From Alopecurus myosuroides (taxonomy: Eukaryota; Streptophyta; Magnoliopsida; Poales; Poaceae), in the NCBI GenBank assembly GCA_028641055.1, contig CM054059.1, positions 105,722,263 to 105,786,262 on the forward strand: DNA of 64,000 bases, given 5' to 3'. A model generated the notes under the pieces. The model had not been told where the DNA came from, searched no databases, and saw nothing but the letters and a program-made list of their open reading frames with translations. The first letter of the stretch is position 1; each line of letters begins with the position of its first letter. Shown one piece after another: positions 53,608-64,000 of the stretch. The position numbers and the translations under genes are program-made.

Positions 53608-56252
53608 AGCATCCCCAAGATTAGTTCCTACTCGTCCTCGAGTAGGTAAACGATAAAAAAATAATTCTGAGATGACATGCTACTATTATAAACTTGATCA
53701 TCATAATGAAACATATGTACGCTAAGATCATAGAAATTCAAACACAAACATGATAAATAGAACTTTAATAATAAAGCATAGAAATCACTTTGCATCATGA
53801 AGAGTATCTTAAATAAAGGATCATGGATAATAATGCAAAGAAAGATAAACATTTGTTTAAGGTATGGAGAAAGCATGTCAAAGTGGTATTTCGCTAGTCC
53901 TTAAGAGTGGGACAAAACATAAATGCCAGGACACTTTCAAAGTTCATGAGGAAGACTAAAACAAATAATTTAAGAACAAATAATATCACATCATGTAGTA
54001 ATTATTGATGTTTATGGGACAAATGCACATAGAACTCAGAATGGCAAAAATGCTCTCTCAACTGTGCATAAAGTTAGAAGATAGTGACTCAACATAGAAG
54101 TAAAAGAAATGCCCTTCGCAGAAGGAAGCAGGGATCACTCATGTGCTAGAGCTTTTTATTTTATTAAACAGAGGTATTAGAAACATTTTTAAGAGAGGTG
54201 TATGCTTATGTCAATGAATGGTCAACATACAATACAGTACGTCACAAGCCAACTGGATTCACAAGAGCGGCTCCCATTGTGAAGAACGCAACTGGTGTAG
54301 AAGGTCATCCCTCTTTCTCTTTTGTTTACACAATTATACTTTGACTGATAAATCAGGGGCAAAAATAGTGAAGAGAATTTGTTTGTATTAATTTGGGGCT
54401 GGGCACCCCGCTGCCAGCTCTTCTATCATTTGGATAAGCGGATGAAGCCACTAGTCCAGGGTGTGAAATCCAATCAACAAGTGAGATAAAGATTCTCTAT
54501 TTACGTACTCATGAGGTAAAAGAGGGGCGCAAAACAGGAATAATTTTTAGAAGGTTTTAAAGGTAGCACATGAGCAATTTACTTGGAGTGGCAGTTAATA
54601 ACCACATGTAGGCAGGTATGTTGTACACAATGGGAAAACTTTGGTTTAAAGGAGTTTGGATGCACGAGTAGAATTCCATAATCAGTACATGTGGAGGCTA
54701 GCAAAAGACTAGGAGCGACAAATCAAGAGAGCATAAGAGCCATAATAATGCATAGCGACATAAGCATCATTAATTAAAGCATAAGCGGTATCACAAGTTC
54801 AAAAACTAAGTGGTCATGGAGGCTATTCGGGACTGGTTCGTAGTCATAAACATGGTGTGAGCATGTGCCAAGTCAACCAAATAAAACATTCGAAAGAGAA
54901 TACCATATATTGATGATTTACTATGACAAGAACAACTCATGAATCTTTCAAGACATATTAAACACTCTCAGCTATTTAAGGCTATTCATGCTACTCAATG
55001 ACCACAAGGATTTAAAACTAAAATAAAATTTCGCATGGCATGAAACAATTCTAGCCAGAGTCTTTACAAGCTTCTACTTGCACTATTATAAATTCTACAT
55101 CAAGCAGCAGTTTATTTTCCCAACAAGCACCATACAAGATATGTTTTAGCAAAAATACTCTACATGATACAACAAGAAAACATGAGAGTACTCACATAAC
55201 ACTACTAAAACTAACAGCTCTGAATAGGAGATGCATGAAAACAAAGGCTAAATGCAGTACTAGCAAAAAGTGAACACTCATAAAACAATAAGAATGAAAA
55301 CTAGAGTGTTCTAAGCAATAAAAACGGAGCGTGTCTCTCTCCCACAAAAGTATGATATGATCCAACTATTTATTACAGCAAAGAAAACCAAACAAACTGA
55401 AAACAAAAATAAAAGACGCTCCAAGTAAAGCACATAAGATGTGACCGAATAAAAATATAGTTTCACTAGAAGTGACCTGATAATTTGTTGATGAAGAAGG
55501 GGATGCCTTGGGCACCCCCAAGCTTAGACACTTGAGTATTCTTGGAATTTGCTGGGATGTACCACCGGGGCATCCCCAAGCTTGGGATCTTCACTCTTCT
55601 TGATCACATCATATCATCCTCTTCTCTTGACCCTTGAAAACTTCCTTCACACCAAACTTCTCACAATCTTCATTAGCAATGTTAGTGCAATCGAAATAAT
55701 AAATTCACATGGTTCAGTTTCAACACAAGCCTAGAACTCAAAAACACCTTAGCTACTGTCACAACTTATTTTAAAACTCTTTTTCTCAAAAGAACACCAA
55801 AAGAAAGAGATTAAGATGCAATGCAATAATTGGCAGAAATTTGTCAAAACGGAACAACAGGTAAAGATCAATTTTTTCGAAAATCTTTTGGTGCTCAAAT
55901 CAAAAAGTGGTCAAATCAGAAAAGTTGAGTATATAGCCCAGGATTAATCACAGAAAAGATCAGGTCATTTTGAATTTTCTGTGATCTTATACGTATTTAA
56001 CAGTGGACAGCAGAAATCTGTTTCGTGCGCATAAATCCGAAATATAGTCTCAACTTTTCACTAGAGGCTTTACTTGGCTCAACAAAAACACAAAATAAAA
56101 GATACATAGGATTTGCTAAGGAAATAGACAACACCCAGGTGCAAAGAACACAAAAGAAAACAAAGGAAAACTGAATGAAAACAGAGAAATAAAACGGGTT
56201 GTCTCCCGATAGCGCTTTTCTTTTATGCCTTTCAGCTAGGCACAATGATTTT
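53608..56252 (-). other. Internal non-coding region of the non-autonomous Gypsy element
   Basis: About 2.6 kb, AT-rich, without long frames. Several polypurine-like GGGGATGCC/GGGGTGCC blocks followed by CAAGCTTAG-like sequence occur near 55500-55590. They resemble the PPT region and may be internal duplications. No pol remnants seen. Confidence 0.55.
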
Positions 56253-57257
56253 TTAAAAGATGCTCACACAAGAATAAGAGTTGAAGCACAATAAGTGAGC
56301 ATCAAGAAGCAAATATAAAACACATTTAAGTCTAACCCACTTCCTATGAAAAAGAATCTTGTAGAAAAACAAGTCAACGAAATACAAAGTGACTAGCATA
56401 GGAAAGCAAAACAAGTGCAACTTCAAAATTTTCAACATAAAGAGGGGAAACTTAATATTATTGAGATTCATAATACCATGTTTACCTCTCTCATAATAAC
56501 TTTCAGTAGCATCATGAATAAAATTAACAATATATCTATCACATAAAACATTCTTATCACGAGCCACATGCATAAAAGAGTTAATACTCTCCACATAAGC
56601 ATAGTTATTCTCATTAATGGTAGTGGGAGAAATTTCAACAAAATAGCTATCATTATTATTCTCATCACCATAATTATCAAATTTAGGAGGCATATTATAA
56701 TCATAATTAATATTTTCCTCTATTGTAGGTGGACTGAAAATATCATATTCATCATTGTAAACATCATATATAGGAAGAATAATATCATCATAAGCAATAG
56801 AATAGTTATCCTCCAAAATGTGTTCATTTGTAAACATATCATCATTTTGACTAGGCGGAGATGTAGCAAGCATATAATCATCAGTAGCAAAAGGATTTTC
56901 AAACACATCATCCACAAGTTTAGATCTTTCTATATCATCATTTTCAATATCAAAAGTAGTGTGCTCTTCCCAATCATGATCACTACTATATGTAACAGGC
57001 ATAGGCTCATCATCAAAGCAAATTTTCTCCTCCGTGCTTGGGGAACTAAAAAGACCATTTTCATATAAACTAGCTTCCCCAAGCTTAGACTTTTCCATAG
57101 CATTAGAAATAATAGTGTTCAAAGCATTCATACTAATAACATTGCTATTAGCATGCAAATAAAGTTCCATAGGTTTTTTAATTTTCTCTTCAAACACTTC
57201 ATGTCCTAACTCAAGATAAATTTTATAAAGTTCTCTCATATTTTTGCTGTTTTCCAT
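56253..57257 (-). CDS. Acidic protein of unknown function in the non-autonomous Gypsy element
   Basis: An uninterrupted 334-residue frame. I chose the ATG at 57257 (MENSKNMRELYKIYLELGHE) over an in-frame upstream ATG at 57335 because the latter adds a hydrophobic leader with no gene-like character. The N-terminal 80 residues are a helical, charged region. The middle (about residues 85-250) is very acidic and rich in Asp/Asn/Tyr (FDIENDDIERSK, YDDIILPIYDVYNDEYD). The C terminus has hydrophobic stretches (LHLFCFPMLVTLYFVDLFFY). It has no zinc knuckle, protease or polymerase motif and does not resemble the gag at 280-1865. Its position right after the primer binding site is where gag normally lies. 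I do not recognise a function. Confidence 0.6.
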   Translation of the reverse strand: MENSKNMRELYKIYLELGHEVFEEKIKKPMELYLHANSNVISMNALNTIISNAMEKSKLGEASLYENGLFSSPSTEEKICFDDEPMPVTYSSDHDWEEHTTFDIENDDIERSKLVDDVFENPFATDDYMLATSPPSQNDDMFTNEHILEDNYSIAYDDIILPIYDVYNDEYDIFSPPTIEENINYDYNMPPKFDNYGDENNNDSYFVEISPTTINENNYAYVESINSFMHVARDKNVLCDRYIVNFIHDATESYYERGKHGIMNLNNIKFPLFMLKILKLHLFCFPMLVTLYFVDLFFYKILFHRKWVRLKCVLYLLLDAHLLCFNSYSCVSIF

Positions 57258-57368
57258 TAAGCCTAAATATTGAAAATAAAAACAAGAAAAAAAAAAGATA
57301 TAATTGCAGGATCTAAAGGAAATAACTTCGAGCACTCACACCCGAGGATGTGAGTACCTTTTACCTTA

Positions 57369-57388
57369 CCTCCCCGGCAACGGCTCCA
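57369..57388 (-). other. Primer binding site of the non-autonomous Gypsy element
   Basis: Minus strand TGGAGCCGTTGCCGGGGAGG, one base different from the TGGCGCCGTTGCCGGGG tRNA-Asp-type site, ten bases inside the LTR. Confidence 0.7.
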
Positions 57389-58269
57389 GAAAAGAGCTTG
57401 ATGTCTAGGCACGCGTCTATTCTTGTAGACAGTGTTGGGCCTCCAAATGCATAGGTTTGTAGAACAGCAGAAAGTTTCCCTTAAGTGGATCACCCAAGGT
57501 TTATCGAACTCAGGGAGGTAGAGGTCAAAGATATCCCTCTCAACCAACCCTGCAATCAAGATACAAGAAGTATCTTGAGTCCCCAACACACTCAATATAC
57601 TTGTCATGTATATAGGTGCACTAGTTCGGCGAAGAGAGAGTAAAATGCAAGTAATATGGATGATAATAAGTGATAGTAGCAATCCGAAATAAAAATGGCA
57701 GCAAGCAAACATGTAACGGAACAGGCGGAAAATGGTGTTTCAATGCTTGGAAATAAGGCCTAGGGCTCCTACTTTCACTAGTGGACACTCTCATCAATGA
57801 AAACATAATTGAATGCAAAAATATCATCTCTTCACTATGCTACTCCAAACCACTCTCCGGTCGAATAATGAACACTAATCATTGCGTAGGGCTTTAACAA
57901 CACTCCTCAAGTCTATATTCCCTCTCTAGGGCACCCCAATGTCACTACGAGCGCCATAAATTAGTACTAAACAAACGCCACAATTTCATAAGTTTATCTT
58001 ACAACACAAGATATAAATATCATGCGAAACCACATGGTGCACACACTATCACCTTTACCCCGTGATCAAAGTGTTTACGTAGATAACAAAACCACTTGAG
58101 TAGCATAACAAATGAAGATCAAATCTACATAATCAACTAGATTACAAAGCTCATGATCACATAAAGATCACACCATGGGAGGGAGAGATGAACTGTGAGA
58201 TCCTAGCGCAGTGCTCAATAGGATTAATAGGATACTCATATCAACAAGTTGCAACTCCTTTTCCGGAAG

Positions 58270-58346
58270 CTCATCTTGAAAGAACTCCAGTGTTAAGCGT
58301 GCTTGGCCTGGAGCAATTTGAGGACGGGTGACTGACCGGGAAGTCC
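58270..58346 (+). promoter_or_regulatory. 5S rRNA-like Pol III promoter region in the Cassandra LTR (copy 1)
   Basis: GAACTCCAGTGTTAAGCGTG and CTTGG (58282-58306) match the 5S gene A-box region (GAACTCCGAAGTTAAGCGTGCTTGG). GGACGGGTGACTGACCGGGA and AGTCC (58322-58346) match the 5S C-box (GGATGGGTGACCTCCTGGGAAGTCC). The same sequence recurs at 58717-58793 in the second LTR. In the family these boxes can recruit RNA polymerase III. Whether this copy is transcribed is unknown. Confidence 0.85.
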
Positions 58347-58716
58347 TTCCCGGGTGCGCATGAGTGAGGACAAAGTGCGCAGGAAAGACTAGTGTTGGTC
58401 TGTGGGGCCAGTCTAGAGATCCTAGAGAGCTACCGGGGGTGACAGCCGCCGGCTACGGGGTGGCCGGGGTGTTACATTTGGTATCAGAGCCGACCCTCGC
58501 GGTTACACGGGCGTGTGCGGGTCAGTGGGCGGACATGTGGTACATGTGCCGGTACTGGGCGCACAGACGAGTGCCAAGAGGGGAAGTTCCTGGTCTGTAG
58601 GTTGACCGACGAGGGCGTCGGTCTTCTAAGGGGGGAAGGATGTGAGATCCTAGCGCAGTGCTCAATAGGATTAATAGGATACTCATATCAACAAGTTGCA
58701 ACTCCTTTTCCGGAAG

Positions 58717-58793
58717 CTCATCTTGAAAGAACTCCAGTGTTAAGCGTGCTTGGCCTGGAGCAATTTGAGGACGGGTGACTGACCGGGAAGTCC
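58717..58793 (+). promoter_or_regulatory. 5S rRNA-like Pol III promoter region in the Cassandra LTR (copy 2)
   Basis: The second LTR repeats the A-box-like and C-box-like segments of copy 1 without a difference I can see. Confidence 0.85.
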
Positions 58794-59033
58794 TTCCCGG
58801 GTGCGCATGAGTGAGGACAAAGTGCGCAGGAAAGACTAGTGTTGGTCTGTGGGGCCAGTCTAGAGATCCTAGAGAGCTACCGGGGGTGACAGCCGCCGGC
58901 TACGGGGTGGTCGGGGTGTTACATGAACCACATAGCTACTGGTAGAGCCCTCATCCTCGGGGGAGAACTACTCCCTCCTCATCATAGGAGACAACAACGG
59001 CGATGGAGATGGCGGTGAAGTCGATGGATATGG

Positions 59034-59079
59034 AACTACTCCCTCCTCATCCTCGGGGGAGAACTACTCCCTCCTCATC
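59034..59079. repeat. Filler duplication at the truncated LTR end
   Basis: CATCCTCGGGGGAGAACTAC and TCCCTCCTCATC repeat sequence found just upstream at about 58950-58983. Short templated duplications of this kind are typical of illegitimate end joining, which probably caused the LTR truncation. Confidence 0.6.
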
Positions 59080-59240
59080 TTAGATTTGTTCCATTACTCG
59101 TGGTGATGACTTTATTCACTTAAAGAGTTAATACCATTGGGTTGTGATGTTTGAAATGCTTTACTTAATTATATTAAATTGTTACTTCTTTTAGACTCAC
59201 TTCAATTTGACTTTTATTTAGCATATCAGTTTTTATCATG

Positions 59241-59812
59241 TTTAAATTATAAGTATTTATCACTTGGTTAGGCAATAAGACAAAATCATATTGAAAACAA
59301 CTTTAAAAAGATAATAAACACATTTTCTTCTATGTTGTTGAAAAGTATAGAGCTAAGACAAGGGAACCTAATTGAAAGTGATGATATAATACATCCAACT
59401 TTACCAACTAATGATTAATTAGTCATTGTGATGAGGGTTTATGAAGTGTACAATTATTAGGAGTTCAGGGTTTCTGAAAATAGTGTAGTGATGTTATATT
59501 GGAATATTATAGGATTTCGTTATAGTTTTAAATTATAAGTATTTATCACTTGATTAGGAAATAAGACAAAATCATACTGAAAACAGCTTTCAAAAGATAA
59601 TAAACACATTTTCTTCTATGTTGTTGAAAAGTATAGAGCTAAGACAAGGGAATCTAATTGAAAGTGACGATCTAATACATCCAACTTTACCAACTAATGA
59701 TTAATTAGTGATTGTGATGAGGGTTTATGAAGTGTAAAATTATTAGGAGTTCAAGGTTTATAAAAACAGTGTAGTGTTTATATTGGAATATCATAGGATT
59801 CCGTTATACTTT
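59241..59812. repeat. 286-bp tandem duplication
   Basis: TTTAAATTATAAGTATTTAT at 59241 recurs at 59527. The following about 285 bp match with scattered substitutions and small indels. It is AT-rich and non-coding. The divergence between copies shows it is not recent. Confidence 0.8.
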
Positions 59813-60640
59813 AAAAATAGAGTTCCTTCTTATTTCTAAAATTTGTAACTGAATATGTTAGCTTCACTTTAGCAATATGAAATACTGGTAGATCAAGTAT
59901 ATGGAAAATATTGAGTGTTGATTTGAAAACATGAGGTAGGCATTTGATTTCTTATAATCACCTAAAAGATGAAAAGAACAGAACCCATAACACATGACCT
60001 TATTGTCATGCACAAAGTAGTTGGATTTCATGTACTGTTATGAGTATTGAATATGAAATCTTAAAACTCTATTAGTATTTACCGTGGAGCTGAAGCGTTC
60101 CAATAGTTGGCATTTTATACTATCCATGATTAATGGAATGGTTAAATACTTTCCTTACATATAAATGACTTGTGTAAACATGTACGATTTGGACACAAAC
60201 TTAAAGCTTACAATATTCCCAACAATTTGATATATAATTTATATTTTTCTGATTTAAAATGAATTAGTTACAAATTTTAAAGTTTAATTCAATTTATATC
60301 TTTTTAGGAATTTGAAAATTTTAACATGTTCAAACATTCTTAAATGTGTTATATTTGTATTGGAAGTGTTTTTATCTTTCATTTGGTATATTATACACAT
60401 TTTTCTGAGTTTATCTGAATAAAATATTATTTTCTCCATTATTAAACGAATTAATTCAAACTCAAATAATCTTCAAATTTGAACTTTATCAAACATATTT
60501 TAAAAGTTTATAAACATTTATATTTTATATTTCTAAATTTTTCTACATTTTATTTATATTTTCTGTTAAGTAAATCAAAAGATATTGAATTTATAAGATT
60601 AATCATTTTTCTACCATTTTTTTATTTTACAAGTGGGGCC
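59813..60640. other. AT-rich unassigned DNA
   Basis: Long AT-rich sequence, no frame above 60 codons with protein-like content, and no LTR or inverted terminus that I could identify. Confidence 0.5.
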
Positions 60641-61390
60641 GACGTGTCGGGTTTATTTTAATTCAAAATAAAAAGAAATAAAAATTCTCGTGACGTCATG
60701 TGACATCAGGCTAGCGTCAACAATGGAGACAATCTCTCCCGTTGAACGCAAATATGGCGATTCACCACGAATTAACTCACTTCGTTAGGTACTATAGCTA
60801 GAGCGGTTCAGGACGATTTGATTGGGCGGCGATTGAGACCATATGGTCGCCGGAGTTACCGATGGCGAGCAATGGCGCGGCGGCGGATGACGCCTCACAA
60901 CGACAGTGAAGAATTCGTCGACTGAATTCAAAACGATAAGCACCACGAGGTGTGTGAGCTCACCAGGAGTGCGAGAAGCTCGACGATGAGGTGAGGCGAG
61001 GCGGGAATCAGTGGTGAGCTTCGGCTGGCGGCAGAGAAGAAAAGGAACGGCAAAATTCTTTGACTCTCGGGCTTCCCATCATGCGAGAGTCGACAAGGAG
61101 AACCAATAGGACACGGCGCATCTCCCAGTGGATTCAATTGCTCCAGAGGTGTCCAGAGTCGACGGCGCACGGTGGCGGAGTTCGTTGGCTAGGGTTTGGT
61201 TTTTTCTGCTTACAGAGGAAACGAAAAAGAGGGGAAACTGCTCCAGGAGATAGAGGAGAGGAAGGACAACGACGTGATGGCCTTCTCTTGTCGAGGGCGG
61301 CTAGCAGGAGGTGTCACAACGACGATTTTGGAGACGACGCACACTGTATCCTAGGGTTGAAGATGATGATTTTGCATATAACTGCTTAAG
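60641..61390. other. GC-richer island in AT-rich DNA, unassigned
   Basis: Begins GGGGCCGACGTGTCGGG and contains GTGACGTCATGTGACATCAG and many CG dinucleotides. Short frames lie on both strands (plus 61060-61389, minus 60928-61170) but none is recognisable. The composition resembles the 5' or subterminal region of a large DNA transposon such as CACTA, but I found no CACTA terminus. Confidence 0.35.
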
Positions 61391-63250
61391 TTCTCTGTTA
61401 TTTGCGAATATGCCCTTATTTTAAGTGAACAACCCCTTCTAAAATTATTTTGGGGCACTTTTATTGATCCAAATATTATCTAAAAAATACCACAGTACTC
61501 GACATAAATTAAGGATTCTAAATATGTATTTTATTTAAAATTGTGATACTTTTGATTTTTTTTTCCTATTTTGGTAACAATTTTAATTGAGCATAATAAA
61601 TACAAGTCCTTCATGAACTAAAATGTAAAATTTCTTAATAACAAGTAATGCATTGAGGACATGGTTATCAACTAGGGAATTTTATTCCTCGTCATGACGA
61701 ATGACTTCGCTTAGAAAATGGACTAGGTTTCTTTTATGTGGCTATGTCATTTTCATAATTTAAACTCTTATTAATTTTCTATTGACAATTTTAATGAAGT
61801 GATCAAGCTCTGTTTAATAGGTTAGATACTTGGTCAAGTGGAAAACATGAGTGGCTTAGGTTCTTATTGATACCCAGTACCAACAGAGACTTATTTTTCT
61901 GTTTTCCAATCAGGGTTCAAAGTATGGTTATTGTTTCATGTTGTTATTAGAAATAGGTGACCAACTACTTGGTTGTATAGAGATGAATTTTAGTTAACAT
62001 TTATTTGTCTAATGTATGGGAAGGATCTGGTTAACAAGGCAAGCTTGTTATCATCTACTTGGTTATATAGAGTTGTCTAATTTTGCCTAATAGTATTCAA
62101 GATAGTTTCTCATGCCATACTACCTTACTGAGTCAATGTTGCTGCTTGTTGACTTATGTTGCTTGATGTACTCTTCTCTAGTTGTAAATTGCACTCTGTT
62201 ATCACCTTTGTCCTTTGCAAGTAAGATCAAATCTTGGTTTGTCCTAAGTGTTTTCTATCCCTTACTTGTATATTGACTTCAGAAATTCACCACTAGATAC
62301 TTTAAGATATCTAGACTAGTTCCCAAACACTATCTCTAGTAGCAATTTGCAACTCATGGTGAAATGCATTCATTTGATTCAATAACCATTTCATTCACAT
62401 GCTGTATTCAATTGCAATTTGGATTAGCTTACAGAAACTCAACTTTTTAATGCTTACAGAAATAATATGTTCACAAGTTTAATCATACCTTGTAGACAAA
62501 TTATTCTTATATAACAGCAAACACTTGGATTTCAACATTCTACTTTTTTTCCTTACCTTGGTTTATTTTTTTATTTTTTCTTTGATAGACTTTGTCATGC
62601 AGGAATGTAGACATAGAGGTTTAGGAAAATGACATGTAGTGATCAGGGTTTAGTGCAAGTTTAAGAAGATTTGTTTCTTATTTTAGATACTTTCTTTATG
62701 GTTGATGAGATATGTAAATATTCCATAAATATTTTAATAACAAATTTTATGTCATTTCCCATTTGTAGGGTTTAAATTCATGCTTATTTATATGAGTTAT
62801 ATTCTACTGAATCTTGATCATTCATTACTAAATATGCACTTAATAGTTATGAGATGAGTTATAAAGGTGTTTTGTGAATGGACTGATAACTTAAAGGGTT
62901 CGTGTTTTAAATGACATAGCATCTCTACTGATGAGATGGTTCAATTGTGCATTACTAATTTGGAAGTATGCTCACCAATATGTGGTTTGGATACTCACCC
63001 CTCTTTGACTTCTAGATACCTACATGAATACTCTCAAGACACTTATAAATTTGTGGTTAAAGTCGTTGAAAGTTAATGCTGGTCATAACCAAACCTAGTT
63101 TGTCTAATCAAATGATTTGTTTTATAAGATACTTTTTATGATCTAAATATATTTTATCATGTCAAGGGAAACATTGGTCATTTTGCTTCGTTTAAACTTT
63201 CGCGCCAAAATTTCCCGTATTTTTAGATGCATGCTTTGCAAATGCACATA
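61391..63250. other. AT-rich unassigned DNA
   Basis: No genes, LTRs or MITEs recognised. Ends where the repeat shared with 37027 starts. Confidence 0.5.
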
Positions 63251-64000
63251 TTTTCATCGAGAATTCCGATAGGCACCCACGTGGTTGAGAAGACATGTGG
63301 GAGGTGCCGCCATGCAGGATCCAGGGCAGGGCCGGGCCGGCAAAATACGAGGCCCTGTGCGAAACTTTAAAATTGGGTCCTCTTTTATCTTTGTCAGAAT
63401 CCAATATCCTGTCCCTATAGAAGTGTCAATGGGAGTGGGGAATTGTCAATCGGCCGGTCGCAAGCGCGGAAAATGTCATAAAGGCACAAAATAAGAACAA
63501 GAACTCGCTTCTCGTCGGTTTGTAATGTTGCTAGCCAGGTCGATCAACAAGGGTCGCTAAAATATCCATACTGTTTGGAAAAAATATTGATAAAATTTAG
63601 TTTAAACATATAATAGTATAGCTCAAATAGATAAGGTATATATGCTTGTTTTTATGGGGGCACTGTGTGAAAATATTGGTACAATTTGAAAAAAATCTGG
63701 ATAAATTTAGTTTAAACGTTGAATACTTGCTCAAATAGATAATATATATGTAGGAAACTGGTATCAGTGTTTAAAGCTGACATTGAGAGATACCTTGAGC
63801 TGACATTGAGAAATACCTTGGTAAACTGGCTGAAAGGAATAGTTTTTTTTTCACAATCTATTCATCACCTTCAGTTGTGTCAATAAAAAAACTATGAACA
63901 AACCGTTTTTGCCCAGGCCTATATGCCTGTTTCATGCGTGGTTGTGACCCCAAAAATTAGAAAGAAAATACAATGTGTAGATTCGAACCCATGACTTGCA
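63251..64000 (+). repeat. Direct repeat copy 2, containing a hAT element cut by the window edge
   Basis: Nearly identical to 37027-37776. The hAT element begins at about 63327 (CAGGGCCGGGCCGGC) after the same ATCCAGGG octamer, and its right end lies outside the window. The flanking 70 bp before the hAT are also shared, which shows that a larger unit was duplicated. Confidence 0.88.

Larger units (their letters stand above)
58194..58923 (+). mobile_element. Cassandra TRIM retrotransposon
   Basis: A 730-bp element with two 283-bp LTRs (58194-58476 and 58641-58923, one difference found: GGTGGCCGG versus GGTGGTCGG), the primer binding site TGGTATCAGAGC at 58479-58490, the polypurine tract AAGGGGGGAAGGA at 58628-58640, and a perfect 5-bp target-site duplication TGAAC (58189-58193 and 58924-58928). 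The internal 164 bp are non-coding. Each LTR carries a 5S rRNA-like segment, the defining feature of the Cassandra family. It must use proteins of another retrotransposon. Confidence 0.92.
57399..59033 (-). repeat. 5' LTR, truncated and interrupted
   Basis: Plus-strand 57399-58193 and 58924-59033 together match about 900 bp of the 3' LTR (52209 to about 53110). The gap is the Cassandra insertion with its duplicated TGAAC. Homology ends near 59033, so about 500 bp containing the promoter end of the LTR are missing. Confidence 0.8.
52209..59079 (-). mobile_element. Non-autonomous Gypsy-type element with a Cassandra insertion in its 5' LTR
   Basis: The minus-strand 3' LTR is 52209-53607. The 5' LTR starts next to the primer binding site at 57399 and runs right, interrupted at 58189-58928 by a Cassandra TRIM and ending prematurely near 59033. 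The internal 3.8 kb has one long ORF (56253-57257) and no protease, reverse transcriptase or integrase. The LTR start TGATACGTCATAAACGTATC and the primer binding site place it near the Gypsy element at the left end of the window. Because the 5' LTR is truncated, no target-site duplication can be checked. Confidence 0.8.

Noticed and set aside
56568..57068. 166-codon plus-strand frame
   Set aside because: Ile/Asn-rich antisense shadow of the acidic ORF.
58270..58346. Calling this an intact 5S rRNA gene
   Set aside because: Only the internal promoter part resembles 5S. The 5' portion is diverged and the sequence occurs in both LTRs of a retroelement.
58364..58778. Two plus-strand frames (78 and 87 codons) in the Cassandra element
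   Set aside because: Cassandra is non-coding, and the frames cross the LTR/internal junction.

Overview
The window is plant nuclear DNA from a grass, most likely a Triticeae genome (wheat, Aegilops, barley or rye type). The evidence is a BARE/Angela-like Copia LTR at the left edge, Stowaway MITEs with the CTCCCTCCGTCC terminus, long Gypsy LTRs that start TGATACGTC, and a high density of nested transposable elements. Genus and species are inference. I see one apparently intact host gene and one clearly recognisable host pseudogene; almost everything else assignable is mobile DNA.

Layout. 1-279: end of a Copia LTR that cuts a minus-strand Gypsy gag pseudogene (280-1865), whose 5' LTR is 2062-3603. 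3918-16851: a complete 12.9-kb Tat-type Gypsy element (minus strand, TSD GTCGC) with decayed gag and pol, and an opposite-strand multi-exon gene (5659-9655) with its own TATA box. 17361-23766: a PIF/Harbinger DNA transposon with a transposase (+) and a Myb-like accessory ORF (-), disrupted by a minus-strand Helitron end at 18236. 23876-24343: an intronless Tim17/22/23-family gene, the only apparently intact host gene. 25363-30419: a Copia element (+, TSD GATAG) whose gag region is replaced by GC-rich DNA and a 25-residue tandem repeat. 30816-45523: a SEC61-alpha (translocon) pseudogene, split by about 12.7 kb of nested insertions: a probable Helitron (32122-38554) containing a gag-protease-only LTR element (33095-36930, TSD CCACA), a hAT element (37103-37945, TSD ATCCAGGG) and a MITE, and then a nearly intact Copia element (38815-43761, TSD ACATG). 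48549-51851: a decayed Copia pol. 52209-59079: a non-autonomous Gypsy element (minus strand) whose 5' LTR carries a Cassandra TRIM (58194-58923, TSD TGAAC) with 5S-rRNA-like LTRs. 59080-63254: mostly AT-rich unassigned DNA. 63251-64000: a second copy of the hAT-containing repeat at 37027, 26.2 kb away.

How it fits together. The order of insertions can be read from the nesting. Old layers (SEC61-alpha pseudogene, Tat pol, the 48.5-51.9 kb Copia) carry many frameshifts and stops. Young layers have LTR pairs that look identical by eye (38815-43761 and 33095-36930) or differ at one base that I could find (Cassandra). Several non-autonomous elements (gag-protease-only, Cassandra, the gag-less Copia, the 52-59 kb Gypsy) must depend on proteins from autonomous relatives. 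All boundaries were read by eye. No alignment or database search was run.
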